Source: Mastigamoeba balamuthi
Lineage: Eukaryota; Evosea; Mastigamoebida; Mastigamoebidae
Length of the DNA: 64,000 nucleotides
Direction of reading: 5' to 3'
NCBI GenBank assembly: GCA_902651635.1
Contig: CACRSC010000094.1
Location: forward strand, 8,320 to 72,319
The translations under genes and the position numbers were made by a program. The notes under the pieces are model-generated. The model was given only the letters and a program-made list of their open reading frames with translations, had not been told where the DNA came from and searched no databases. Shown one piece after another: positions 31,044 through 42,064 of this stretch. Position 1 is the stretch's first letter. Each line of letters starts with the position of its first letter.

Positions 31044-32066
31044 CTACTCAACAAAGTGAATACGTCCAGTATCCGGGTCCCTTGTGTACATCTTGCAGGG
31101 GGCTCTGCTGTTGGACTTCTGGTACGGGCGAGTGAATTTCCCCTTGAGGTACTCGTCAGTGGCGCTGCCCACGTCGAGGTACGTGTTGTTGGGGTTGGCG
31201 AGGGCCATGTGGTAGAGGATGGCCTTGGCCGGAGGCCCCCCGCTGATCAGGAAGATCCTACCGCTGTGCGCCCGCGCGAGGGCCGTGAACTGGCTGAGGA
31301 ACACCTGCCTGAGGTCCTGCCAGAGCAGCGGACCCTCGTTGGGCAGCGCCACAAAGTCGTGCGCCCACTGCAGGACCCTCGTGGCGTTGGTCTCGACGTT
31401 GGCGACGACGACGAAGGGGCTGGTCTCCCGGGTGAAGGCCCTCGTCCAGCGGCCCAGCTCCTCCTTGAACCTGCCGTAGTTCTCGTTGATGAACACCGTC
31501 GCCGTGCTCAGGTACCGCGTGGGCAGCACGACGTAGGGCGAGAAGTGGTCGATCCAGGGGAAGCACCCCAGCGCCGCGTAGTGCTCGAGCCCCCTCGGCG
31601 GCTCCGCGAGGCTCCTGTTGATGTCGGCCCCCAGCAGCGAGGCGCCGCCCGGCCAGTGCCACTTGTCGGGGGCCTGGGCCGTGACCTTGTCCCCGCGGAT
31701 GAGGATGATCTCGCCGTCGCCGTAGCGGATGAACGAGAGCGGCACCCCGCAGTAGAGGTGCGCCAGCACAAACGGCAGCTCCGCGGGGTCCCGGGGCACC
31801 ACCCTCGCACGCCTCTCCAGGTCGAACTGCCCCAGCAGCTCGCAGTCCGCGGGCCGCATGCCCGCCCTGGGCCGCACAGGCAGCGGCAGCCCGTCAGGGC
31901 CGAGAGCTGTAGGTGCTGGCCCATACTGGTCGGTGGCCACCGGGACGGACGCGCACGACGAGCGGCTGCTTGAAAGGGCGCCACTGCCCAGCAGCAGCAG
32001 CAGCGGCGGGGCGATGCAGAGGCACGCGAAGCCGAGGAGCGTCTGCCACCTGCCGCAGCGAGCCAT
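31044..32066 (-). CDS. GT-D-type glycosyltransferase, second (inverted) copy
   Basis: Identical 340-residue product to the gene at 23744-24766, with the same anchor and RYGDGE motif. Its upstream region is the duplicated bidirectional promoter. If the duplication is real, this copy should be expressed like the first. Confidence 0.7.
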   Translation of the reverse strand: MARCGRWQTLLGFACLCIAPPLLLLLGSGALSSSRSSCASVPVATDQYGPAPTALGPDGLPLPVRPRAGMRPADCELLGQFDLERRARVVPRDPAELPFVLAHLYCGVPLSFIRYGDGEIILIRGDKVTAQAPDKWHWPGGASLLGADINRSLAEPPRGLEHYAALGCFPWIDHFSPYVVLPTRYLSTATVFINENYGRFKEELGRWTRAFTRETSPFVVVANVETNATRVLQWAHDFVALPNEGPLLWQDLRQVFLSQFTALARAHSGRIFLISGGPPAKAILYHMALANPNNTYLDVGSATDEYLKGKFTRPYQKSNSRAPCKMYTRDPDTGRIHFVE

Positions 32067-32534
32067 CCCTGTCGTGATTGCCGCTCTTTCGTTTGTTGTT
32101 CTTGGGTGCGCACACGCCGCAGACAATGTTCCGTGCGGGGACTGCCGGAAACGGGTCTTCGCCCGACCGCTGACGTCGGCCCTCGTTCGCTTCCGCAAGG
32201 CCGCCGGTGTACCGAAGGCACCGCGAAAAAAAAGAGATCCTTCCAAGTGATCGCCCGCTCTATCCACAGCCTTCCTCTCGGAAGGCGCCGTGCCGCAGTG
32301 GCGCCAAGCCCCGCTCCCCCCACCCCCCCTCCCCTGACATCGTGCGCTGGCGAGGTCCTGAACGCCGTGAACACTATTCTCCGGGTGCAATCCCCGAAAG
32401 GGCTCGTTCGCGGGGACGAGAAGGGGTCAGGAAACGGACCGGGAGAATTGCCGTACACGCAAGCAGGAGACAAGGAAGCCACCAGCCCACAGTGCACACA
32501 CAACAAGGCCAGAAAGAAGCTGGAGGGATCACAC

Positions 32535-33484
32535 ATGGCGCAACGGGCCCTGGTGGCGCTGGTGGCAGTCAACGTGGCGACGGCGCTGGCGGTTTTCTAT
32601 TCGCTCTACAGCGGCTCTGGGGCGCACGCAGCGCCTCCGGGCCCTGTGATCTCGGCAGAGCAGCGGCAGCAGCACAAGTGGGCCCTGGGGCAGCCGTGGG
32701 AGGAGCTGGAGCGCCGCGTGGCGCAGTCGCAGCGGCAGGGGCGGCGGGTGGCGCTGGTGGTGCTCGGGACGCGGCCCGAGGCTGTGAAGCTGGCGCCCGT
32801 CATCGAGGAGCTGCGGGCACGGCAGCGGAAGCGGGGGGGCCTTGAGTGCGTGGCCGTCTCGACGGGGCAGCACCGCGAGATGCTGGCGCAGACGCTCGGG
32901 GCGTTCGGGCTGGGCGGGGCCGTGGACGTGGACCTGGGCCTCATGCGCGGCAACCAGACGCTGCAGGCTCTGACGCTGGCCGCCGTTGACGCCCTGCGCG
33001 CGGTCGTCGAGCGCCTGCGCCCGGCCGTCGTCGTCGTCCAGGGCGACACGACGACGAGCTTCGCGGCCTCGCTGGCGGCGTTCCTGGCCCGCGTGCCCGT
33101 CGCCCACGTCGAGGCGGGGCTGCGGACCCGGAGCCTGCGCCAGCCCTTCCCCGAGGAGTTCAACCGCCAGGCCATCGGCCTCGTCGCCTCGCTGCACTTC
33201 GCCGCCACGCCCTGGGCCGCCCGCAACCTCCTCGCCGAGTGCAAGGACCCCGACACGGTCCTCGTCACCGGCAACACCGTCGTCGACGCGCTCCGCTCGG
33301 TCCTGGGCGCCGCCCCGCGCTCGGCCGCCCTCGCTGACCTCCTCGCCCGCGCGCGCTCGCGTTGCGCCGGGGCGGCGGCCGACGAGGCCAAGGGCGGCAG
33401 CGGCAGCGACTGCCGCGTGGCCCTCCTGACCGCCCACCGACGCGAGAGCTTCGGGGCACCGCTGGTCAGCGTCGTCGGGGGCGT
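32535..33484 (+). pseudogene. Truncated second copy of the epimerase-glycosyltransferase gene
   Basis: Begins at the same ATG and reads identically for about 316 codons: signal anchor, GTRPEA, QGDTTTS, HVEAGLRT and TAHRRESFG. It then stops at the N at 33485. The C-terminal part of the epimerase domain and the whole glycosyltransferase domain are missing. Beyond the N, unrelated sequence follows. Truncation may be biological or a mis-join. Confidence 0.75.
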
Positions 33485-33485
33485 N
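33485..33485. other. Single ambiguous base (N) at a duplication boundary
   Basis: One N marks the exact end of the right arm. The same pattern occurs at 45074 and 46732, suggesting contig joins of nominal gap size. Confidence 0.8.
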
Positions 33486-33853
33486 CCCACTCCCCAAGCC
33501 CGATCGCGGGGGAGCGCCTCGATCGGAATATATCTTGCGCGGGTGGGGGCGGGCGGGCTCCCCCCAAAAAACTGTGTGTATAGTCGAGTATGGAGCACTG
33601 GTGTATGTGTGTGATGTATGTATGCATGTATGTGTGTGTGTGTGCCTACCCGTGGTGCCCGGTGTGCCCGTTGTGCCCGTTGTGCCCGTTGTGCCCGTTG
33701 TGCCCGCTGCTGCTGGCGAGGGCTGCGGGTGGGCCGAGGGGCACGCGCAGCCGGGGGCCCCGGGGGTGCTGCCGGCCCCCAGCAGCAGCAGCGGGGCGAC
33801 GCAGAGGCAGAGGCCCCGACGAGCGTGCGCCAGCACCAGCGGCTGCGTGCCAT
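33486..33853 (-). pseudogene. Broken 5' end of a third GT-D-like glycosyltransferase
   Basis: Reading from ATG at 33853: MARSRWCWRTLV, then after one frame change GLCLCVAPLLLLGAG. This matches the start of the intact GT-D gene (MARCGRWQTLLGF, LCLCIAPPLLLLLG) at both DNA and protein level. It then runs into a Gly-Thr-Thr repeat encoded by a minisatellite and ends at the N. No GT-D catalytic core is present. Confidence 0.55.
33655..33714. repeat. Minisatellite, 9-10 bp unit (TGTGCCCGT)n
   Basis: About six tandem copies of a GTGCCCGTT-like unit, preceded by a (TGTATG/TG)n stretch near 33610-33645. On the minus strand it encodes Gly-Thr-Thr repeats in the broken GT-D-like frame. Confidence 0.75.
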
Positions 33854-34200
33854 CCGCGCGCCAGAGAACCAAACGCGTCCCTTAAAACGCGTCCGTTCAG
33901 TGCTCGGTTTGTGTGTTTTCCCGGCTAAAAAACGTCAAAAACCGTACCCCCCCCGCGTGCTGCTCCGTGACGCGTCCAGACGCTGGGTTCGGAGCTGCTC
34001 ACTGCTCACTGTGTCCATCCATCTGCTGCATGCCGGGGAGGGAGGGGCACGGAGGGGCGATATTGCACAAATATCGGGGGCGAGAAGATACGGGTATCTC
34101 AGGGGGGAGAGAAGATGCGGGTATCTCGGGAATACGGCACACACACAAAAAAAGAAGTTCTCAGCGGGTCTGGTCTGTTCTGTTCAGCTGCTGCGGGCCC

Positions 34201-37200
34201 ATGGACCACGTTCTCGAGGAGCTCCGCGCGCGGGTCAGCGCGTCGTACGCGGGCGCCGACTGGGGCCTGGACGCCCCTGCGGCCGTCGTCTGCGCGTGCG
34301 CACAGGCCGCCTTCGCCGTCGACCCCCGCAGCCGCCAGACCGCCTCCCTCATCGCCGCCCCGCTCCGCCAGCCCTCGGGCCCCTCGACCCCCGTGCGCCC
34401 CCCCCCGCCCCGCGGGGTGGAGAGCGCGCGAATCTGCAAAATATCTTCCACGGCAGATTTTAAAAAGATTTTTTAGATTTTTCGCGCGCTCTGTTTTTTT
34501 ACGTTATTAGTATCACTAACACGTCATCGCAGAGGATTGTGGAACTGCGCACCGACGCACCCGTGATGCCGCTCGCCATCTCGGTGAACAGCAACTCCAC
34601 GATGCTGCTCCTCGTTGGCTCAGGTACCAAACGAGCGAGAAATCCCGTTTCCAAATAATCTGCCCCTATAAATAGACTCGAATCTGCGGCATCTACCAGT
34701 ATCTGACCTCCACCCGCTCGCGCCACGTCAGACCGCGTGTTCGTCGTCCCCGTCGTCCCCTACGACCTGCGCAGGCCGACGTCGCCGGTCGTGACCGTCC
34801 CCGCGACCGAGGTCGGTGCTGACGTCATCCGTGACGTGCGCTTCGCCGGCGCCGGCCGCACGTCACGCGCCGTCGTCGACGCGCGCTGGCACCCGTGGAG
34901 CCCGCGCCACGTGGCCGTGCTCTCGTCCGACGGCGTCGTCCGCGTCTATGACGTGTCGGCCGACGCCTCCCGCGTTGACGTTGAGCTCCGCGCCCCGCGC
35001 CCCATCAGCGCCTTTGCGTGGGCGGCGCCCGGCGGCGTGGGCTGGTCCCGCTTCTGCGTGTGGGCTGCGCTGCAGGTTTGCCCTCCGAATCAATTGACCC
35101 GCCCCCCAGTTCCCTTGGGGCTGGTTTCCCGATATCTGATATCCCTTATCTGCGTACGTATCGTTATTTGGGGCCCAGGGATCCTCGTCGCTGTGCGCGT
35201 TCTGCCCGGTGGTGCTGCCGGGGCTCAGCGTGGCGCGCGAGGTGCTCGAGGGCCTGCGCGAGATGGCGACGAGCAGCGCGGAGCCGGGCCCCGCGGAGCT
35301 GGAGATGCTCGACGTGCTGGAGCAGGTGGCCCAGTGGCCCCTCGAGTCCGACGTCGTCCGCCTGCGCTGCCCCGAGCGCCTGCACGCGCCCCCCGTCCGC
35401 GTCTTCAGCGCCGACCCCGCCGACCCGCCCGCCGTCGTCTCGGCGATGGCCTGCATCGACTCGCGCGAGCTCACGGGCCTCGTGGTCTGCGCCACGGCCG
35501 ACGGCAGGGCCAAGTTCCACGCCTTCTTCGACGCCTCGCCCCCGTTCCTCTCCAAGTGTACGCCCGAGTCAATTGACCCCCTCCCCCTGACCACCCTCCG
35601 CGCGCAGCCTCGCTGGTCACCATCGAGACGCTGGACCTGCAGCTCGACGCGTCCTCGCGCAAGAACGACGCCGAGATGTGCGCCGACCTCCCCCGTGCTT
35701 CCAGCGACAATCAATTGATTTGGGCTCCCACTTCGTGTTGGCCGTCCCGCAGAGTGCTGGTGCCGAACCCCGCGGACCCGCGCAAGCTGTACATGACGCA
35801 CAGGGAGGGGGCCCACGAGATCAGCCTCGAGTGGCTGCGGGAGCTCGAGGCGCCGGGGTCGCGGCCGACGCTCTCGGCGGGCACCGCGAGCCAGCTGTTC
35901 CGCGTCTCGCCCGCGCCCGAGCCCGCCATCGGCCTGGCGCCGCTCTGGGACCCCGCGGAGCGCAGCACGCGGCTGCTGGTGGTCTCGCTGTCGGGGGCCA
36001 CGCAACTGCTGGGCACGCACTCGGCGGCCAGCGCGGTCTCGGGGGCGCTGGTCGGCGAGGACGAGGAGGCGATGCCGAGCGCTGCGGCGCTGGGGCTGCC
36101 CAAGGAGCCCTGCAGGGTGCCGTACGTGCGGCTGCCCGAGGACCCCGCGGCGAGGCTCGAGGCGCTGCTCGCCACGGCCGCCGAGTGGAGGCAGCGGCAC
36201 ATGCAGTACTGCGAGGTCTCTGTCGCCGACATGGAGAACAGGTGCACCCACCCTCATCCCATCGTCCCACTTCCAGGGGCGCGCAGCACTGCACACGCCC
36301 TCGCTGTTCACACGTGCGATGAAGCCGCGCTGCGAACCATAACGCAGCTGCCAACCCAACGGCTTCATCAAATCAAGACAGCGCACAGACATGTCTCCCT
36401 CTGCTGCTCCCCACAGCATCACGACACCCTCTCCTCCTCCTCTCTGCGCACCACTGCTGTGCATACGTGTGATGGAGCTGCTCTGCTCGCAAGCAACAGA
36501 CCCCACAGCTCCACTCAAATCAAGACAGCGAACAGTCTCAGACCCAGTCACAAACACCAGCGCACTACAGCAACGCTCTCTCCCTTTCTCCCTGGCCGTC
36601 GAACTCAACGCGGACGCACACGCCCGGTACAGATACGAGAGCATCACGCAGAACCTGGAGAGGTTCAGGGAGACGCAGGGGCGGCTGGCGGCGACGCTGT
36701 CCGAGGTGGCGCAGCAGAGCGAGGGCGTCGCGCAGAACCTGGCGCGGGTCGTGGGCAACCACCGCAACCTCGAGCAGCGCATCGAGATCCTCTTCGACAT
36801 CTGGAAGGACGTCCAGCCCGAGAAGTCCCAGGCCGAGATCAGGTTCGAGGCCGAGCTCCGCGACAAGCTGCACTCTGCCAAGCGCCTCAACGCCAGGGCC
36901 GACGAGGTGCGCGCCTGCCCGCTGGAGTGAGTGGTCTGTTCGGTTCGGTTGCTCACCTGTTCTCTCCTCCTCCTGTGCGCGTGCGCTGCAGCTGTCGCTC
37001 ATGGCAGACAAGTGCGTCAAGGCAGCAGCCCGCGCGGAGCAGCAGAAGTACGGGGCGACGTCGCAGGAGCTCGCAGACCTGGGCAAGATTGTTGCCGACG
37101 AGTGCGCACTGCACACTGCCCGCTGCTCCCCTCGCCTCCCTCTCCTTTCCCGCGCCTCACCCGTCGCCCCGCAGGCACCGAGAGATCGCAGCGCTGCGGG

Positions 37201-37256
37201 ACTCGGTGGTGGCGCTCAGGGACGCCGTCGGCGCGTTCGAGGGCACCGCCAACTGA
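34201..37256 (+). CDS. NUP88: Nucleoporin NUP88
   Basis: Cytoplasmic-side nucleoporin that anchors the NUP214 complex and supports export. Exons: 34201 to about 34395, 34533-34623, 34732-35075, 35179-35555, ~35608-35677, 35753-36241, 36633-36906, 36992-37101, 37175-37256. The N-terminal half is beta-propeller-like (ARWHPWSPRHVAVLSSDGVV, compare human AWYPSEILDPHVVLLTSD). A middle block reads LYMTHREGAHEISLEWLREL, matching human [20 protein letters not shown]. The C-terminal third is coiled coil (NLEQRIEILFDIWKDVQPEK, ALRDSVVALRDAV). Donors include GTGCGC and GTGTAC. Introns at 35076, 35556 and 35678 each hold a TCAATTGA palindrome. The exon 1/2 junction is the least certain. Confidence 0.85.
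36242..36632 (+). other. Long NUP88 intron with an internal degenerate duplication
   Basis: 391 nt, several times longer than the other introns. Two imperfect copies of a ~130-nt unit (each with a CA-rich part, a CACGTGCGATG-like box and CAAATCAAGACAGCG) lie in tandem at about 36290-36400 and 36455-36540. Confidence 0.5.
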
Positions 37257-37442
37257 CCCCCAGACTCCCCGCACGCACCGCACGCCGCCCGGCGACAGAT
37301 AGGCACCAACAGCATTCCACGCCCGCCATCATTTGATTTCATGCATCTATTTCGTCGTATTCGCGAAAGGGGGAGAGAGGGGAGGGCAAAAATGGAGCGA
37401 TAAAAACAAGGCGGGAGCAGAGAGGAGCGAGAGCGGGGGCTG

Positions 37443-38032
37443 CTAAGGCCTCCGGATCTTCTTCAGGACCTCCAGAGGCGGGTTCTGCAGCCGGAACGAC
37501 TGCGCCGGCGGCGACTTCTTGCCTCCAGTGGCAGCGGCAGCAGCGGCCGAGGCGGCGACGGCGACGGCGGGGGCGAGCGGGTCGAGCGACGAGGGCGACC
37601 TGCGCGAGCGCCTGGGCGAGATGGCCGAGGCCAGCGGGCCGCCCCTGTTCCAGTCGAGCACGACGTAGACGCACATGCCGGCGACGAGCACGACGACGCC
37701 CAGCGCGCAGAGCGCCACGACGACAAACGTGCTGCGCAGCTCCGTCTCGAGCTCCACGAGCCGCTGCTGCACGACGCGGTCGCTGCGGTCGGCGGCGGCC
37801 TGCGCGGCCCAGAGCTCGCGCGCCAGCCGCTCGTTGCGCTCGCGCAGCTCGGCGACCTCGCGCCGCTGCGAGTCGTAGCGCAGCGCCAGCTCGCGCATGC
37901 CCGCGTCGGCGCCCTCGAGCGCGCGCGCGCACTGCAGCGCCAGGGCGCCCAGCACCGACTGGTTGTACTCGACGCGCCGCACCCTCGCGGCCAGCGCCGA
38001 GAACACGGCCTGCGGCGACCTCTGCTGCTGCC

Positions 38033-38065
<33 letters not shown>

Positions 38066-39309
38066 CGCTCTCGGTGCTGCTGGGGCGGCGCTGCTGGCGC
38101 TGCGACGCCGAGGGCCCCGAGGCGTTGGCGCCGCTGCCGCTGCCGCTGCCGGGGGCGGGGCTGCTGGCGGGGCACTCATCGCTGGCGGGGTCGAAGAGCG
38201 GGGTGACGAGCAGCGCGGGCGAGGAGGTCTCGGGGGCGAGCCACGCGCGGGCCGCGTCGAAGGCGCTGCTGAGGTTGGCGAGCCCGCCGAGCGGCCTGCG
38301 CACAGCAAAGAGGCCGCCCAGGACAATCTCCGACGCGCCCGCGAGCTCGACGGCCCCGCCCCTGTGCTGCTGCTGGGGAGGCAGCGGCTGGGGCTGCGGC
38401 TGGTCGGGCCAGTCGTCGCTGTTCATGAGGTCCTCGACGAGGCTGCTGCCGTAGACGCTCAGCGACGTCAGCGTGCAGAGGCGCTCGGCGCGGTGGTGGT
38501 TGCGGACGACGAGGCGCAGGTAGCGTGCCCAGACGGGCCGCGCGAGCTCGAAGGTCTGCGTCTCGAGGACGTCTGCGGCGCTGAAGTTGCCCAGCAGCGC
38601 CCACTCGGCGGCCCGCGCGCGGCCAAAGGCGCCGTAGAAGCTCACGTCGCGGAACGTCGACGAGAAGAGCTCGTGGTTGCCCAGCGCGATGCTCTCGACG
38701 CGGATGGGCTGGCAGAGCTCGACGTCGACCCAGAGCGGCGCGCTGCAGGGGGCCCGCAGGTAGCGGTCGCGGTTGGCCTCGAGGATGCTCGCCGCCCCCT
38801 GCACCCCGCCGCTCGCGCTCACGATCTTCGCCCCGCACGTCTCCGACGCGTAGTCAAAGCCCCGCGCGCTCCGGGCCCCCCGCGACGCCTCCCCAGCCTC
38901 TCCCTGCAGGCAGGATTTTCCCCAAGATTTTCTCTTAGATATTTGGAAAATATCCGAAATCTGAAAATAAACAGCCAGTACAGATCGGGAAATCACGTTT
39001 GATCTGCGCGGGGGTTTTGGCGGGAAAACGTGGCGCGCGGTTAGTCGTGGGAGCAGATCGCACGGTGGTGGTCTTGAAGGGGGACGCGAGCGCCGAGAGT
39101 GCGTTAGCCAGGCTCCTCACGGCGGCTGCGGGGGGGGAGAGAAGATAGATATTAGTATCTTCGCGGGGATATTTGGGGGTGTGGGCTGCTGTGCCTTGGG
39201 CCCCTGCAGCCATCGCGCGCGCGCGCAGCGGCGGCGCTCCGACGGCGAGGGCGAGGGCGGACAGCAGGAGGAGCGCTGCGAGAGCCAGAGCGGCGCGCGC
39301 GGTGGTCAT
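37443..39309 (-). CDS. SUCO/SLP1-type (mid-)SUN-domain membrane protein
   Basis: ER or nuclear-envelope protein. Exons 39195-39309, 39064-39125 and 37443-38903, all in phase. Residues 1-25 are a signal peptide (ALALAALLLLSALALAVG). The SUN-like domain follows: GFDYASETCGAKIVSA, YLRAPCSAPLWVDVELCQPI, NHELFSSTFRDVSFYG, and RLCTLTSLSVYGSSL with the paired cysteines typical of SLP1/SUCO. Then come Pro-Gln linkers, a poly-Gln run (CAG repeat near 38040-38065), a coiled coil (REVAELRERNERLARELWA) and one TM near 37650-37720, with a basic Ala-rich tail. SUN domain N-terminal to coiled coil and TM is the mid-SUN layout, not the C-terminal SUN layout. Intron 1 begins CAAG|GCACAG, a second GC-AG intron. 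Confidence 0.82.
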
Positions 39310-40900
39310 GGGCGGGCGCTGTGCGGGTCCAGTCACCCAATTTACCGAATTCAAATATGTGCCTTATCCACCCAGCACCAAAAGATCTCCGCGTCTTTGG
39401 CCCTGACGTCACGCCGTGAACTTTGCACGTTTCCGGAAAAACCGCTGCTGCAGGAGGGGGTCCGGCTGCGCGCTGCGTTCCGCGTGAGCGCGCTGCCCCC
39501 TCAGGCTCTCTACGCGACAAGCCGAGCCAATGGTCAGTACTTCCAGACAGCTTCATATTCCAACCTATGTGCAAAATAAGAAAGATCTGAAATGCCACAA
39601 AAACCTCGCAGTGTTCAAGTGTTCAATTACTTATTGGCTGTCTGGTATCTTCGGAAATGCCAATGAATTTTCTTGCACTGAATTATGTGATACACACTAT
39701 GCAGAACGAGCAGAAGAACATGAGAGATGAGCAACAGGACCAGGGGGACAAGGATGACAGTAACAGTGAGGGGACCCATAGTGCTGAGCCTACCTACCAG
39801 CATGCAGGACTGGAACGTGGGATGACCTGCTTCCTCTGGTGCCAGGGAGCTCCAGCCATGGCAGAAGCCCAGTCCTGACCAGCTTCCTCTGCTTTCTGTA
39901 ACTGGGGCATTCCAGGATGCTGGGGTGTGCACCAGGCAGCAGGTTGCTGCCATGACCCCCATGTGAGAGGTTGCCCAGCAGAGTGCTCTGAGTACAAATG
40001 GGCTGATCTCATGGCCTTGTACCCTCAACAGTGCCCTGGAGACATCACCATGGATAGCAGCATGATTTCCAAGGAAGTCAGTACCAGAGCAGTATTTCCT
40101 TTATTCTTAATTCTAATGTCTGACTCAATTAAAACAAACTGGAACATACCTACCAGTGATCTGGTCAATAACTGTTTCATGCCTCATGACAGGCCCCCAT
40201 TGCATGGACCTGTGTGATGTGTATGTGTACTTCTGGGATATATTCTGCATGGAATCCAGCAATGAGGAAGTGTCTGGCACCAGCCCCAGCAGCAGCAGTA
40301 CCAGCAGTAGTACCATCAGACCGTGAGGTACTTAGGGTCCCTGGGGCTCCAGCAAAGTGCACGTGGTGATCTCAGCTGTCCATGTAGGCCTGGAACAACA
40401 ACAACATTGATGTCATGAGTCTCCAGGATGCTTGCATAGCCCTGTGCCAGGTTATCAGTAATGCTGTATGTCAAATTCCCTTTCCGTTATTAATACACAT
40501 TTTTAAATGCTGGTGGCACATAATTATATGCTGGTGGCACAGAGCATATGCCACTGGCTCTTAAGTATTTGACAGCAACATATAGCACTACTCATTATTA
40601 AACCACAGAAAGAGCATAAGAAGGCTATGCAGTCAGTACTGCAGTCAGTTCATACAGTCCCTCAGCACACGTACAAAGAACCTGACAGCAACCTCTTACC
40701 CTGCATCTGGGTCTGCTGATGGTGCAGCAGACACTCTCACATGCTGAGACACTCTCACCCATCTTGAGTGCTCTCTGTCACTCATGCCTTGCCCTTCTTA
40801 ATTGCTTTGTCCTCTAAATAAAAGCAATTGTCCAACAAATGATTTTACACTCAAAATTGTGTTAGATATGCATCAGCATCGTTGCACATCACTCTATCTG
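39310..40900. other. Start of the AT-richer accessory block, no gene recognised
   Basis: GC content falls from about 39520 on. A minus-strand frame at 39627-40028 with a hydrophobic C-terminal segment has no match and overlaps other open frames. Palindromic TGCTGGTGGCACATA repeats occur at 40505-40560. Otherwise nothing supported. Confidence 0.4.
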
Positions 40901-40919
40901 CCATCTTCCTTGCCCATTC

Positions 40920-41982
40920 CTTATGCAGCACACAGCACAGTCCTGTGACGTTTCAAGGACAGTGCAATGCCACGTGAGCCCTAAGGAGAAACCACACGTT
41001 TTCTATTGGGTTGAGGTCTGGGAAGCATGCTGGCCAGGCCATGCAGTCCACGTTGTGCGAGGCTCTCCAGGCCTTTCTGAGATTTCTTGTGTGCTTCGGA
41101 TCATTGTTCTCTTGCAGCATCCAGCCACCTGAAGTGGGTTCAAACCACTTCTTGGCACTGGAAAGCAGGGCTCTGTCATAGATAGCACAGAGCTTCTTGG
41201 CATTAAGGTCGGACATGAACATGTAGAGGCACTCAAACCCAAACTTGTGCTGAAAAGCACCTTCAGATGTGCACTTTGCCCAGATGCTTGACTTTGCGCA
41301 CCACGTAGGGGTGGGACCAGGACTGCCATGCTCCCCTTGAAGTACCAAAGAGATTGAAGGATGCCTCGTTCATGAAAATGACCTGGTTCCAGTTCTGGTT
41401 CCGCTGAGTTTGGGCGAAAATCTTGCAATCTTCATGGTGATGTGCTGAGAGCAGAAATTTGATCATCAGCATCTTGTAGCAATCAATGCCCAGCAGCATT
41501 CAAACAGCGCCAAACAATGTGTGAAGAAACAGCAATCCGAGTCCTCTTCAGGTGCCTGGCCAGAGTCACTGACGGCTCTGTGGGATGCTGCTCTGAGAGT
41601 TATGTGATTTTTGAATCTTTTTGCACTGAAGTTTTGTGTGGAGCGCAGGAGTGAGGCACATACATCCACAGTATGTGAGGGACTATCAAAATTGGCGACC
41701 TTGGCAGAGCACCCAACCTGCTTTTCAGTGGCATTAGCTGTCATGTGAGGGCCGAACTTGTGCTTCTGGAGGAACCACAACTCCCACTGTTTCTTTTTGC
41801 TCAAAAAGACCATGATTAACTAGTGGTACAATTCAAAAATCTCAAACCCAAATCAATCAAAGAATGCGTTTGTATCTCCGCCAACCTAAAATATCTGGTT
41901 ATTTTATCCCAAATTGGACAACTACATTTTGGGAGCAAAACTTAGACCTGAGGGAGTTTGAACATTCTTATGGCCAGGACTG
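40920..41982 (-). mobile_element. Tc1/mariner DNA transposon, decayed
   Basis: Minus-strand fragments in different frames: VIFMNEASFNLFG (second strand of the catalytic core; usual FSDES is changed to MNEAS, so the first Asp is lost), ENNDPKHTRNLRKAW and FPDLNPIENVW (the usual SPDLNPIE). The right end reads, on the minus strand, CAGTCCTGGCCATAAGAATG, a typical Tc1 terminus, followed by TA. No matching left terminus is present, so the element is truncated or decayed on that side. At least two frame changes. Not mobile on its own. Confidence 0.8.
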
Positions 41983-42064
41983 TATATGCCAGTGGCACAT
42001 ACTATATGCTGCCAGCACATGCTATGCCAGCAGCACATAGCATGTGCCAGCAGCACAGTATGTG
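41983..42064. repeat. Palindromic repeat array, family B (CCAGCAGCACATA type)
   Basis: Tandem imperfect copies of a self-complementary unit such as ATGTGCCAGCAGCACATAGC, placed exactly between the Tc1 end and the piggyBac terminus. Related copies at 40505-40560, 49060-49165 and 49480-49535. Confidence 0.7.

Larger units (their letters stand above)
30975..33484 (-). repeat. Inverted duplication, right arm
   Basis: Reverse complement of 22326-24835. Ends exactly at the single N at 33485, inside the copied epimerase gene. Predicted proteins of both arms are identical in every residue I compared, so the copy is either very recent or an assembly effect. Confidence 0.9.

Noticed and set aside
33660-33710. 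Possible CRISPR-like array at the TGTGCCCGT repeats
   Set aside because: Units are directly adjacent without unique spacers; this is a eukaryotic minisatellite.
34863-36956. A 697-codon minus-strand frame opposite NUP88
   Set aside because: Overlaps all NUP88 exons and introns, without a domain; NUP88 on the plus strand is clearly the gene.
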